DNA from: Delftia tsuruhatensis
GTDB taxonomy: Bacteria; Pseudomonadota; Gammaproteobacteria; Burkholderiales; Burkholderiaceae_C
DNA: 64,000 bases
Assembly (NCBI RefSeq): GCF_903815225.1
Contig: NZ_LR813084.1
Coordinates: 3,700,501-3,764,500 of the forward strand
Reading direction: 5' to 3'
Position 1 is the stretch's first letter; each line of letters begins with the position of its first letter. The notes beneath the pieces are model-generated. The model saw only the letters and a list, made by a program, of their open reading frames with translations, searched no databases and was not told the DNA's origin. This document shows positions 8,547-17,491 of this stretch, in pieces. The translations under genes were made by a program, and so were the position numbers.

Positions 8547-9697
8547 ATGCAAGCCTTCACGACAACCACCGCCCTCCTGCCATCGCGCCGGCGCCTTGCC
8601 GCATCCGCCCTGGCGCTGGCCGCCGCCACGCTGGCCTGCGGCGCGCGGCCTGGTCCCAGTCCACCGTGAAGCTGGGCTTCATCGGCCCCGTCAGCGGCGG
8701 CAATGCGCAGCAGGGCCTGGGCGCCAGGAACGGCTTTTGCTGGCCATCGACCAGTGGAATGCCACGGCCGGCGTGCCGTTCAAGGTGGAGGGCGTGGTGC
8801 TGGACGATGCCTCCGACCCGCAGACCGGCGTGTCCGCCGCGCTCAAGCTGGTCAACGACCGCGACGTGGTGGGCGCCACAGGCCACTGGAACAGCCCCGT
8901 GGCGCTGGCCACGCTGCCGGTGTTCAACCGCGTGCAGATGCCCTTCATCGTCTGGGGCGCCATCGGCCCCAGGATCACCGACCAGAACTTCGCCAACACC
9001 ACGCGCGTGACACCCACCCTGGTCAACGAGAACAAGCCAATGGCCACCTGGGCCGCCACGGGCCTGGGCGCCAGGAAGATCGCCATCCTTGCCGACACCA
9101 GCGACTACGGACGCGCCAACCTGGCCTCGTTCGGCAGCTTCTACAAGGCCGAAAAAAGGCAGCGTGGTGGCCGAGGAAAGCTACCCCGTGGGCACCACGG
9201 ACTTCCGCTCCATCCTCACCAGGATCAAGAGCCTGAACCCCGACGCGGTCTACTTCGGCGGCGTGATCACCGAGGCCGGCATCGTGCGCAAGCAGATGGC
9301 CGAGCTGGGCATGAAGCAGCCCATGCTGGGCATCAGCGGCATCTTCGACCCGCAGCTCATCCAGATCGCCGGCCCGGCGGCCGACGGCACCATCGTCGGC
9401 ACGCCCAGAGCGCAGACCAATCCCCGGCTGGATGCCATGCGCCGCGCCTATGCCGCCAAGGGCTATGCCGACCCCGAGAGCCCGTACACCAAGTACGCCT
9501 ACGACGCCACCGGCATCCTCTTGCAATCGCTCAAGACGGCCGGCACCAAGGACCGGCAGGCCGTGGCCAAGGCCATCCGCGCCATACGCCATGAGGGCGT
9601 GACCGGCACCGTGACCTTCGACGCCAACGGCCAGACGCAGGTGCCCGTGGAGCTGCAGCTGCACGAGGTCAGGGGCGGCCAGTGGGTCAACCGGTGA
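8547..9697 (+). pseudogene. Liv-type ABC substrate-binding protein, three apparent frameshifts
   Basis: Conceptual repair gives a full-length periplasmic binding protein of about 380 residues. It has a signal peptide (MQAFTTTTALLPSRRRLAAS, then an Ala-rich core), VKLGFIGPVSGG, and the family core down to GQTQVPVELQLHEVRGG. Three frame changes are needed. One is a missing base in GC-rich sequence near 8641-8648. The second is a missing T in the T run at 8735-8738. The third is an extra A in the A6 run at 9152-9157. Reading is otherwise clean across all three frames, which favours sequencing error, although real inactivation is possible. It sits divergent to livHMGF and should deliver substrate to that transporter. 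Confidence 0.8.
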
Positions 9698-9824
9698 AGC
9701 GCGCGGGCGCACGCTGGCGGGGGGGGGTTTCGGGGAAGGGCCTGATTGCGGGGCCGCTGCGGCTTGTTCAACTACATGGCGGTTCACTTTCGCCGCCCTC
9801 CTGCGCCCTGCCCGCGCCTGCCCT

Positions 9825-10775
9825 GTGCTGACACGACTGACCCTCAGACAACTGGAATACTGCGCGGCCGCAGGCGAGTCGGGCTCCATCGCCGAGGCCG
9901 CCAGCCGCATCCATGTATCGCCCTCCTCCATCTCCTCGGCCATCACCCAGGTGGAGGCCGAACTGCAGGTGGCACTGTTCGTGCGCCACCATGCCCAGGG
10001 CCTGTCGGTCACCCCCACGGGCGCCGAAGTGCTGCGGGAAATCCGCAGCCTGCTCGACCAGGCCATGGCCTTGTATGGCGTGGCCCGCAGCGCGCAAGGC
10101 GAGGTGCGCGGGCCGGTGCGCGTAGGCTGCTTCACCACGCTGGCGGCCATGGTCGCCCCCGAGCTGTGCCAGGGCTTCGCGCGTGCCCATCCCCAGGCCA
10201 CGGTCACCCAGGTCGAGGACCATCAGGAGGGCCTGATCCACATGCTGCACACGGCCCGCATCGACGTCGCCATCACCTATGACCTGCTGGCGGCCGATTC
10301 CGGCATCTGCTTCGAGCCGCTGGCCCAGCTGCCGCCCAGGGTCATCGCCAGCGAACTGAGTTCGCTGGCCGGACAGCACAGCACCACGCTGGAGGAACTA
10401 TCGCGCCGGCCCATGGTGCTGCTGGACCTGCCGCTGAGCCGCGAGTACTTCCTGTCGCTGTTCCGCGAGGCGGGCGTTTCGCCACTGATCGCGGCCCGCA
10501 GCGCCAGCCCCGACGTGGTGCGCTCCCTGGTGGCCAACGACGTGGGCTATTCCCTGGTCAACGTGCGCCCGCGCAACAGCCATGCACTGGATGGCAAGAA
10601 GATCGCCAACCTGCACCTGGCCGGCAGCCACCGCCCCATGCATCTGGGCCTGGCCTGGGCCAGCGCGCAAAAGCCCCGCCATGTGGTGCAGGCCTTCATG
10701 CACCGCTGCCGCAGCGTCATCTCCAACGGATACATCCCGGGGATGACGGCGCCGGGGCGCGGGGAGGCGGACTGA
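9825..10775 (+). CDS. LysR family transcriptional regulator
   Basis: A 316-residue LysR protein starting at GTG (LTLRQLEYCAAAGESGSIAE). The N-terminal helix-turn-helix spans about residues 5-65, with the family's IAEAASRIHVSPSSISSAIT recognition region. A type-2 periplasmic-binding-like effector domain follows. It lies downstream of the substrate-binding gene in the same direction and probably controls the divergent Liv locus. Its last ~90 bp (10665-10756) are repeated at 12219-12310. Confidence 0.88.
   Translation: MLTRLTLRQLEYCAAAGESGSIAEAASRIHVSPSSISSAITQVEAELQVALFVRHHAQGLSVTPTGAEVLREIRSLLDQAMALYGVARSAQGEVRGPVRVGCFTTLAAMVAPELCQGFARAHPQATVTQVEDHQEGLIHMLHTARIDVAITYDLLAADSGICFEPLAQLPPRVIASELSSLAGQHSTTLEELSRRPMVLLDLPLSREYFLSLFREAGVSPLIAARSASPDVVRSLVANDVGYSLVNVRPRNSHALDGKKIANLHLAGSHRPMHLGLAWASAQKPRHVVQAFMHRCRSVISNGYIPGMTAPGRGEAD
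10665..10756 (+). repeat. Direct repeat copy A (3' end of LysR gene)
   Basis: By hand alignment this 92-bp segment matches 12219-12310 without gaps, at about 82 of 92 positions. Here it encodes the LysR C-terminus beginning KPRHVVQAFMHRC. The two copies flank the M16 peptidase gene. Confidence 0.85.
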
Positions 10776-10835
10776 GCAGCGACCTGTTCGGCCTTGCAGG
10801 GGCGGCAGATCCCCGCCGCTGCTGGCGCGGCCGGC

Positions 10836-12170
10836 TCAGGCCGCCAGGCCTGCGGCCAGCTGCCGCGCCGTCCGGGCATTGGCGCCCTTGCCCGTGATGG
10901 CCACCGCAGGAGGGTGGTCCAGCATGCGCTCGAAGACCTTTCGCACCTCCTCTGCGCCAATGCCATCGATCATCGCCAGCGCCTCGGCCACGGACGTCAC
11001 GCTGCCATGGGCAAAGAGCTCCTCTACGGCCCGCTCCATGGTGGCGTAGGTCCGCTCGCCCGCGCGCACACGGGAGACCGCCAGCTGGTTCTTGGCCCGT
11101 TCCAGATGCACGGGGTCGATGCCGGCCGCCTGGGCGCGCAGCAGGCCGCCTGTCGCGGCCACCAGCGCTTCGAGCTTGTCCGGTGTCGTGACGGCATGCA
11201 CGATGAAGTGGGACCAGACGTCGCCGCCCTCCATCGCCGCATAGGCCGTATAGGCCAGGCCGAGCCGTTCGCGCACGGTATCGACCAGGGGCGAGGACAT
11301 CCCCTCCCCCAGCAGATGGGTGGCCAGCGAGGCCACGAGACGCGCGCGCAGCGGGTGCTCGCCCTGCCCCGGCTCGCACGCCAGGGGATAGGCCAGGTTC
11401 ACGAACACCTGGGACACCTGCGTGAAACGCCGGGCCAGGGCCTGCCCCACATAGCTTGCGGGCCGGGGTGGCAGTCCCACGGCGGGATCGGTCGACGCAG
11501 GCATGCCGGCGAACAGCTGCGCAGCCTGCTCCATCCAGGCCGGGACATCGAAGTTTCCGGCCGCTACGACGACGGTCTTTTCTGCCACGTAATGGGTTTG
11601 CACATGGCGCACCAGATCCTGCCGCGTGAAGCCTTCGATGTTGGCGACCGTGCCGATCACCGGCATGCCCATGGGGTGGTCGCCCCAGATGGCGCGGTCC
11701 AGCAGATCGCCGGCGCTGTCCTCGGGGTCCTCTTCGTACTCGATGGCCTCCTGCCGTATCACCTCCAGCTCCCTTTGCAACTCCTGCTCGGGAAACACGC
11801 TGTTCAGCACGATGTCCGCCGTCATTTCCAGCAGGGCCTGCGCATGCCGGCCCAGGCCGGTCATGAAATAGCCGGTGATGTCCTTTCCCGTGAAGGCGTT
11901 GACCTCCGCGCCCAGCCGCTCCGCATCCAGGTTGATCGCCTGCACGGAACGCGAGTGCGTGCCCTTGAACGCCATGTGCTCGAGCACATGGCTGATGCCG
12001 TTGCTGGCGGGGCTCTCGTCGCGGGAGCCCACGCGCAGGAACACGCCCACGCTGACGCTCTGCAGGTGCGGCATGGGCAGCGCCAGCAGCCGGACTCCGT
12101 TCGGGAGAGTGTGCAGGGCCGTGGCAGGATGCTGCAATTCGGTTGCCGCCAGGGGTTTGTCTTGAGTCAT
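10836..12170 (-). CDS. M16 family zinc metallopeptidase (pitrilysin/insulinase-like)
   Basis: A 444-residue single-unit M16 peptidase of mitochondrial-processing-peptidase size. The inverted zinc motif HVLEH is at residues 61-65. The third metal ligand fits Glu141 in IRQEAIEYEED, at the family's usual spacing. The conserved NAFTGKDITGYFM segment lies between them, and the second half carries the inactive-domain pattern. There is no clear signal peptide, so it is probably cytoplasmic. It lies opposite the LysR gene and between two copies of a LysR 3'-end repeat, which suggests it was inserted there or that the flank was duplicated. Confidence 0.9.
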   Translation of the reverse strand: MTQDKPLAATELQHPATALHTLPNGVRLLALPMPHLQSVSVGVFLRVGSRDESPASNGISHVLEHMAFKGTHSRSVQAINLDAERLGAEVNAFTGKDITGYFMTGLGRHAQALLEMTADIVLNSVFPEQELQRELEVIRQEAIEYEEDPEDSAGDLLDRAIWGDHPMGMPVIGTVANIEGFTRQDLVRHVQTHYVAEKTVVVAAGNFDVPAWMEQAAQLFAGMPASTDPAVGLPPRPASYVGQALARRFTQVSQVFVNLAYPLACEPGQGEHPLRARLVASLATHLLGEGMSSPLVDTVRERLGLAYTAYAAMEGGDVWSHFIVHAVTTPDKLEALVAATGGLLRAQAAGIDPVHLERAKNQLAVSRVRAGERTYATMERAVEELFAHGSVTSVAEALAMIDGIGAEEVRKVFERMLDHPPAVAITGKGANARTARQLAAGLAA

Positions 12171-12218
12171 GGGCTATTGTCGTGCAGCCGGCACCGTCAG
12201 GCCCGAGTCTGGCCCGGA

Positions 12219-12310
12219 GCGCAAAAGCCCCGCCATGGGATGCAGGCCTTCATGCACCGCTGCCGCAACATCATCTCCAATGAATGCACTCCGGGGATGG
12301 CGGCGCCGGG
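12219..12310 (+). repeat. Direct repeat copy B (LysR-tail remnant)
   Basis: This 92-bp non-genic copy matches the LysR 3' end at 10665-10756. In the same frame it would read KPRHGMQAFMHRCRNIISNE, so it looks like the residue of a second, diverged LysR gene, or a duplicated flank. The copies also share a GC-rich end around the GGCGCCGGG box. Confidence 0.8.
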
Positions 12311-12345
12311 AGTTGGAGCGCAGCGCCCCCTGCTCCCTGGCGCGG

Positions 12346-12960
12346 TCAGCCGGGCAGCCGCCCCTTGGTGCCGGACTGGCGCCGTGCGATAGCCTGCGCC
12401 ATGTCCTTCTGGCGCTGCACCAGCTCGGCGATCTGCACGGCATAAAGGTCCAGCAGATCGCCGTCCAAGGGCACGGGTTCGTCCAGGTCGCCGGTCTCCA
12501 CCAGGGTGCCCGCCCGGTCGATGCCCCACACCCGGCTGCCGTCGCCCACCACCTTGAGCAGGGGCAGGATGCCCGTCTGGCCGGACTCGGCAAGCCGCCG
12601 CTGCTGGGCCGAGATGCTGGCCCAGTCGGGCAGCTCAGGCGCATCCATGCCCAGCAGCACCAGGCCACGCCAGAAGGTCCAGGCCGGACCGACGTCGAAC
12701 TCCCGTGCCTGCGGCCAGACTTCTTCGCGCGCCATGACGCACAGGCCGTTGTTGCGCCGGCACAGGCCCTCAAAGAAGCCCGCGTAGGCCGGCGGCACGG
12801 CAAAGCCGGCGGCCGCCTCCAGGGCGGCCAGCGCCCCCGGGCCGGGCGCGGGCGCCGCGACGACCTGGAAGCACGTGGAGTCCACAGGGTCAAGGATCTC
12901 CCAGATGCGTTGGTGCGATTGTTCAGCCGTCATGGCAATGGTCATGCAAAAAGTCCTCAT
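12346..12960 (-). CDS. SMI1/KNR4 family protein
   Basis: A protein of up to 204 residues. The start is uncertain: ATGs lie at 12960, 12945 and 12930, and MTIAMTAEQ or MTAEQ seem most natural. The SMI1/KNR4 (SUKH) pattern is visible: LEAAAGFAVPPAYAGFFEGL, RRNNGLCVM, then GMDAPELPDWA and a WGIDRAGTLVETGDLDEPVP core. In bacteria this fold often serves as immunity protein against nuclease or deaminase toxins, but orphan members of unknown role are common. It lies 24 bp downstream of the SWIM/DUF6493-like gene on the same strand, so the two are probably co-transcribed. Confidence 0.7.
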   Translation of the reverse strand: MRTFCMTIAMTAEQSHQRIWEILDPVDSTCFQVVAAPAPGPGALAALEAAAGFAVPPAYAGFFEGLCRRNNGLCVMAREEVWPQAREFDVGPAWTFWRGLVLLGMDAPELPDWASISAQQRRLAESGQTGILPLLKVVGDGSRVWGIDRAGTLVETGDLDEPVPLDGDLLDLYAVQIAELVQRQKDMAQAIARRQSGTKGRLPG

Positions 12961-12984
12961 GAAAATGGAACGGGCAGGCCGGCG

Positions 12985-14454
12985 TCATCGCCCGGACGTG
13001 CCCAGCGCCAGCAATGCCTTGGCGGCACGGGCGGCGGCGGAAGAACCCGTGAAGCCGGACAGCCAGGCGCGCAGGCTGCCGTCGGTGGCGGGGCAGGCAT
13101 GGCGCAGCGATTCATCGAGCAGCACGGTGACCAGTGTGCCCGCGCCCCGCGCCTTGTGCTCCAGCTGCGGCAGCAGGTTGGTGAGCAGCGCGATGACGGT
13201 CCGGGGCGCCAAGCTGGCGGCATCGGCAAGGGACTGGGCCCAGCGGGTCAGCACGACGGCGGGGGCGCATGCGGCAAAGCCCCGGGCCGCCGTTGGCGCG
13301 TCGAGGCGGTCAGGCACGGCAGCGGCCAGCAGTTCCACCGCCTGCGCGCGCAGCAGGCCTGCGGCGCTGTATTCGACATCATCGCCCAGCGCGCCATGGA
13401 GGATGTCCACGCCGGCCGCGGCCATCGGCAGGGTCGAGGCCGGATGGGCCAGGCCCAGCGCGGCCGTGATCAGTTCGCTGGCCACGGGGCCGTCGCTGAA
13501 TGCCAGCTCGCCCGAGGCGATGAGCGCCGGCTGTGTCGCCGAGGGGGCCGCGATGGGTGCGCCATGCACCCGCGCGTCCCGCCACACCCACTGCGGCGAG
13601 CCGTCGGCCTTGAGCTCATCCGAGCCCCGGCTGCGCCATTCGATGCGTATCCGCTCGGTGGTCCGGGGCATTTCCCCTCCGGTCGCCGTGGCGAAGCGCA
13701 GCAACGGCTCCAGCACCCGCAGCCGCTCGGGCCCCGCCAGGCAGACGGCGCCCGGCGCGGGCTGGGAGGCCAGCCTCAGCGAACGCGCGGCGCGCGCAGC
13801 CCACATCACGGTCGTCATGCCCGAGCTGCGTGGCAGCGCCTGCACGAACTGGCGCAGCGCAGGCCCCGCCAGATCATGGCGCAGCGCCATGCCCGCCGAG
13901 AGCATCTGCGTCTCGGCAAAGCCCTTGAGCCAGCGCCTGGGCAACGGCACCTTCCCTTCGACCACGACGCCGGCCGGCGTGGCCACGCGCAACGCCTGGC
14001 TTCCCACGCTCAGGTGCAGGGGCTCCGAAGGGCGCAGCCCCGCCAGCGCCTGGCGCAGCGGCGGGTTCACATCGACATTGGTGACCCCGACCGCCGAGTG
14101 CACGGTGTCGAGCGCCGAGGCATCCACGTCCAGCCGCGCATAGACCCCGCAGCACACGCTGAAGGACTCGAAGCGCAGGCCCTGCGGCGTTGAAGTCACC
14201 ACGGGATCGGCGGACCGCAGCACCGCGGCCAGCGTGTTCGGCGGCACGTAAAAGCGCGTGCGCGCCACGCGCGCCGGCATCAGCAGGGCCTGGGTGACCA
14301 CGGCCGGGTGCTCCACGAAGCCCGAAAAGAAAAACGGATGCACCACCGCCCCCGAAGGCGCCATGCCGCCGCTGGTGGCCAGGTGCAGGTCCGTCCGGCC
14401 CGGCTGCTGGGCGAGTCCGGAAGGGGCGAGGTAGGCGTAGGCGAGTTCGGTCAT
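12985..14454 (-). CDS. SWIM-family-like protein apparently fused to a DUF6493-like C-terminus
   Basis: A 489-residue protein of unknown function. Residues 1-255 carry segments I recognise from bacterial SWIM zinc-finger proteins: HPFFFSGFVEHP (39-50), DPVVTS, LRFESFSVCCGVYARLD (93-109), GVTNVDVNPPLR and LPRRWLKGFAETQ. The CxC...CxH metal motif expected near the C-terminus of that family is absent. From about residue 260 the text changes to an alanine-rich helical repeat ending WLSGFTGSSAAARAAKALL, which resembles DUF6493 tails. The likely join is FATATGGEMP (about nt 13660-13690). It may be a deletion fusion of two neighbouring genes or a stable chimera. Confidence 0.55.
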   Translation of the reverse strand: MTELAYAYLAPSGLAQQPGRTDLHLATSGGMAPSGAVVHPFFFSGFVEHPAVVTQALLMPARVARTRFYVPPNTLAAVLRSADPVVTSTPQGLRFESFSVCCGVYARLDVDASALDTVHSAVGVTNVDVNPPLRQALAGLRPSEPLHLSVGSQALRVATPAGVVVEGKVPLPRRWLKGFAETQMLSAGMALRHDLAGPALRQFVQALPRSSGMTTVMWAARAARSLRLASQPAPGAVCLAGPERLRVLEPLLRFATATGGEMPRTTERIRIEWRSRGSDELKADGSPQWVWRDARVHGAPIAAPSATQPALIASGELAFSDGPVASELITAALGLAHPASTLPMAAAGVDILHGALGDDVEYSAAGLLRAQAVELLAAAVPDRLDAPTAARGFAACAPAVVLTRWAQSLADAASLAPRTVIALLTNLLPQLEHKARGAGTLVTVLLDESLRHACPATDGSLRAWLSGFTGSSAAARAAKALLALGTSGR

Positions 14455-14547
14455 GCGAAGCTGTCTGGGTCACGGTGGTGTTCAGATATCGGTCCGGGCC
14501 ATGGGCCGGCACCATCATGCATGCGGCCGCCCCAGGCAGGACATGGC

Positions 14548-15183
14548 TCAGGGGGCATCGCTGACCAGCCCGCGAATGAAGCTGGCGAAATCCGGCGCAA
14601 CGAAAGTCACCCGGTAATCGCGCTCCTGATCCACATGGACGACCGATGGCTCCCCCTGCGGCCCGCATTCGCGGTAGTCCAGCATGGGCTGCTCATGCCC
14701 GGCACTCGGCGTATCGCCAATCCCCACGCCCCAGGCCGGATAGCCCCATTCATCGCGCATGAAGGTGGATCCCAGAGGGCCCAGCAATGACTGATCGACC
14801 GTGCGGCCAATGGCATAGATGCCGGTGATCATGATGTGGTCATCGGCCCAGCCCGTGGGCTCGTCGACCGGATGGCAGCTGCGCCGCACATGGCCGCCAT
14901 TGCGCCGCCTTGCCAGCTCCACATAGGCGGAGGGCAGGCGCACGCCGAGTTCGGACTCGATTTCGGCAATCAGCTTTTCGGAAGGCGCTGGCTCGGTATA
15001 TCCATCGCCGGCCGACGGCCCATCGGCCCAGAGGCCCTCGCAATCGACATCGTCCAATGCGCCTGTTGAATCCGTTGAGCCCGCGGCCTCCATTGCCCCC
15101 ATTGCTTGCCCCTCCCCCATTTCCCGCATTTCCCTCATTGCCGTCTCCCAAGATTGCCGACCAGTGGCCACATGGGCCCGCAA
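14548..15183 (-). CDS. SMI1/KNR4 family protein
   Basis: A protein of up to 211 residues. It has a low-complexity Met/Gly/Glu-rich start, so the true start may lie inside, for example at one of the methionines between 15138 and 15080. The domain begins near SEKLIAEIESELGVRLPSAY, followed by VELARRRNGGHVRRSCHP, WGYPAWGVGIGDTPS and the terminal FVAPDFASFIRGL. These are classic SMI1/KNR4 landmarks. It lies 93 bp upstream of the SWIM/DUF6493-like gene and divergent from the MXAN_6230-type gene. A second SMI1/KNR4 gene is nearby. Confidence 0.8.
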   Translation of the reverse strand: MRAHVATGRQSWETAMREMREMGEGQAMGAMEAAGSTDSTGALDDVDCEGLWADGPSAGDGYTEPAPSEKLIAEIESELGVRLPSAYVELARRRNGGHVRRSCHPVDEPTGWADDHIMITGIYAIGRTVDQSLLGPLGSTFMRDEWGYPAWGVGIGDTPSAGHEQPMLDYRECGPQGEPSVVHVDQERDYRVTFVAPDFASFIRGLVSDAP

Positions 15184-15414
15184 GCTGCAGCTTGCGGGTA
15201 AGCAGGACCGTCATTCAGTAACCATATGAAACAGCAGTATCGTGACTACAATGCATCTCGTGGCTATGGGACACCTTCCTTCTCCATTTGATTACCTAGG
15301 GGTCCCGCTCTCCACACCGCGCCTGCATCTTGCAGGCGTTTTCACATCGACCGCCGAGACGGGGCCGTAGCCCGTTCCATTCAAAGACAAAGGCGGCCCA
15401 GGGAGAAAGCAAGC

Positions 15415-17488
15415 ATGAATCAGGAGCTGTTCCTGCGCCGCCGTGGCAAGGTCCACGTCCCTGCGGGCACGGGGGGCGCCACGCCGGCCCAGATCGCCTC
15501 GGCCGTCCAGGAGATCGCGGTCTTTCGGTGCGTGCTGTCCCAGCCCCTGATCGAGCGCCTGGGCCAGCTGTCGGCACAGGAGCTCACGCGCTGGTTGCGC
15601 GAGGTGATCGCCGTGCTGCGGCGCCAGACCGGCGCCCATGTGCGCCACCAGCCGCTGTACCCCGATTTTCCGGAGCAGGTGCTGGCCGCCTCCAAGGCGC
15701 AGCGGTACCTGACGGCCGTCATGCACTACCTGACGCTCCGGCGCCTGCCCCAGGGTAGGACGGCCCGCCCCCGCGCTGCTGGAGGGCCAGCTCATGCACC
15801 GGGTGATCGAGCCGGGCAGCGCGCAGGAGTTCGAGTCGCTGCTCGAACCCCTGGTCGCCTCGCGCAGCGCGCTGTCCGAAGCAGATGCCGCCGATGTCGT
15901 CTGGTTCATCCGGCAATACCGGGGCGATGTGTTCCGCCTGCTGCCCGAGGCCATCGCCTTGCGGGAAATCCGGGCGCTGGTGGGCGGCGCGCTGCTGCTG
16001 CACGTGGACCGTGGCGCACCACGGGACGCCTTCCTGCAACGCCACATCGAGACGGCGACGGACGTGCTCCGGCTGGCCGTCGCGCTCAGCGGGGGAGACA
16101 TATCGCTGGCGACCGCATCGAAGCGCTTCACGGCCATGAAGCGGGGAACGCGCCGCCTGCTGCTGGGCCTGCTCGACCGCGCCCCCAATGCCACGGAGGA
16201 CGTGATGCGGCATGCCGAGCGCTGGAAGCGCCTGGCCGAAGTGCTGCACCCCGGCGACTACGCCGACAAATACCCGCAGGCCCTGGCCGCCCTCACGGCG
16301 GCACGCCGCAATGACGCGCCGGCCTCGTTCGGCTCGCGCGTCGAGACCCTGCTGGCCCGGCGCCACATCGCCGCCCTCACCCCGCTGCTGCGATCACGCC
16401 CCGGCGAATTCGCACGCCGGCTGGACGTGAGCCTGCGCCGGGCGGATGACGCAGGCGCCGTGCTGGACGCATTCGAGGCGGTTGCGGCGCAGGTGGCCAC
16501 GCCCATCCTGCTGCAACTGCTGGCCCAGGCACGGGCGCCGCGCCCCCTGCCCTTGCGGGCCTTCACGCCCAAGGGCGCCGTGGCCAGGATCTACGGCATC
16601 GCGGACCGGCGCGACCCCCTGGCGCCCGAGCTGCTGGCCCGCACGGCCCGGATCTGCGAGGACGCGCTCATGGCGCGCTTCGCCAGACTGCCGCCGCTGG
16701 GCCCCTGCTTCATCGACCCCGCGCTGCGCGACTACGCGGTGCCGCTGGCGCAGCGTGCCGCATCGAAATCCCTGCGCACCCTGGTGCGCGGCAGCCGCCT
16801 GCCCCTGCCCGACACGCGCTTCATCCGCCTGTTCCTGTGGTGGAAGAATGGCCGCTCCCGCACGGACATCGACCTGTCCGCCGCCTTCTTCGATACCCGC
16901 TTCGTGTTCATGCAGACGGTCGCCTACTACAACCTGACCGCATTCGGCGGCTGCCACAGCGGCGACATCGTCGATGCGCCCCAGGGCGCCTCGGAGTTCA
17001 TCGACCTGGACATCGACGCCCTCGTGGAAAAAGGCATTCGCTACGTCGTCACGTCCATCAACTCCTACACCGAACAGCCATACTGCGATCTGCCCGAATG
17101 CTTCGCCGGCTGGATGGCCCGCGCCGACACCGCATCGGGCGAAGCCTTCGAGCCGCGGTCCGTGGTCGACCGCATCGACATCGCATCCGACACCCAGATC
17201 TGCCTGCCCTTCGTCATGGACCTGCAGGAACGCCGCATGATCTGGGCCGACCTGGGCCTCACCGCGGCACCGCGCTGGAACAACGTCCGCAACAACCTCA
17301 GTGGCGTCTCCCTGATGATGCGGGCCCTGGTGCACACCCCCCGCCCCGATCTGGAAACCCTGTTCGACCTGCATGCGCGCGCACGCGGTGAACGCGTGGA
17401 CGAGGCAGGGCAGGCGCAGACCGTGTTCGCCCCTCACCAGGGGGTGACCCCGCTGGAGGTGGATGTGATCCGCGCGCGGTTTCTGTGA
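15415..17488 (+). pseudogene. MXAN_6230/SCO0854-type protein with TerD-like C-terminus, one frameshift
   Basis: Two frames together give one protein of about 690 residues. The first starts MNQELFLRRRGKVHVPAGTG after a GGGAGAAAG box and contains LYPDFPEQVLAAS. The second continues LLEGQLMHRVIEPGSAQEFE. The break is explained by one extra C in the C5 run at 15768-15772. The middle has the family's SLATASKRF and RRLLLGLLDRAPN stretch. The end has a TerD-like domain: SRTDIDLSAAFFD, YNLTAFGGCHSGDI, EFIDLDIDAL. The family is named for a RING domain, but I see no cysteine-rich RING here. Role unknown; TerD relatives belong to Ter stress/conflict systems. Confidence 0.75.
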
Positions 17489-17491
17489 GGC

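Noticed and set aside
10794..12392. 532-codon rightward frame across the M16 gene
   Set aside because: Antisense to an M16 peptidase with intact HVLEH; only its end overlaps the LysR-tail repeat.
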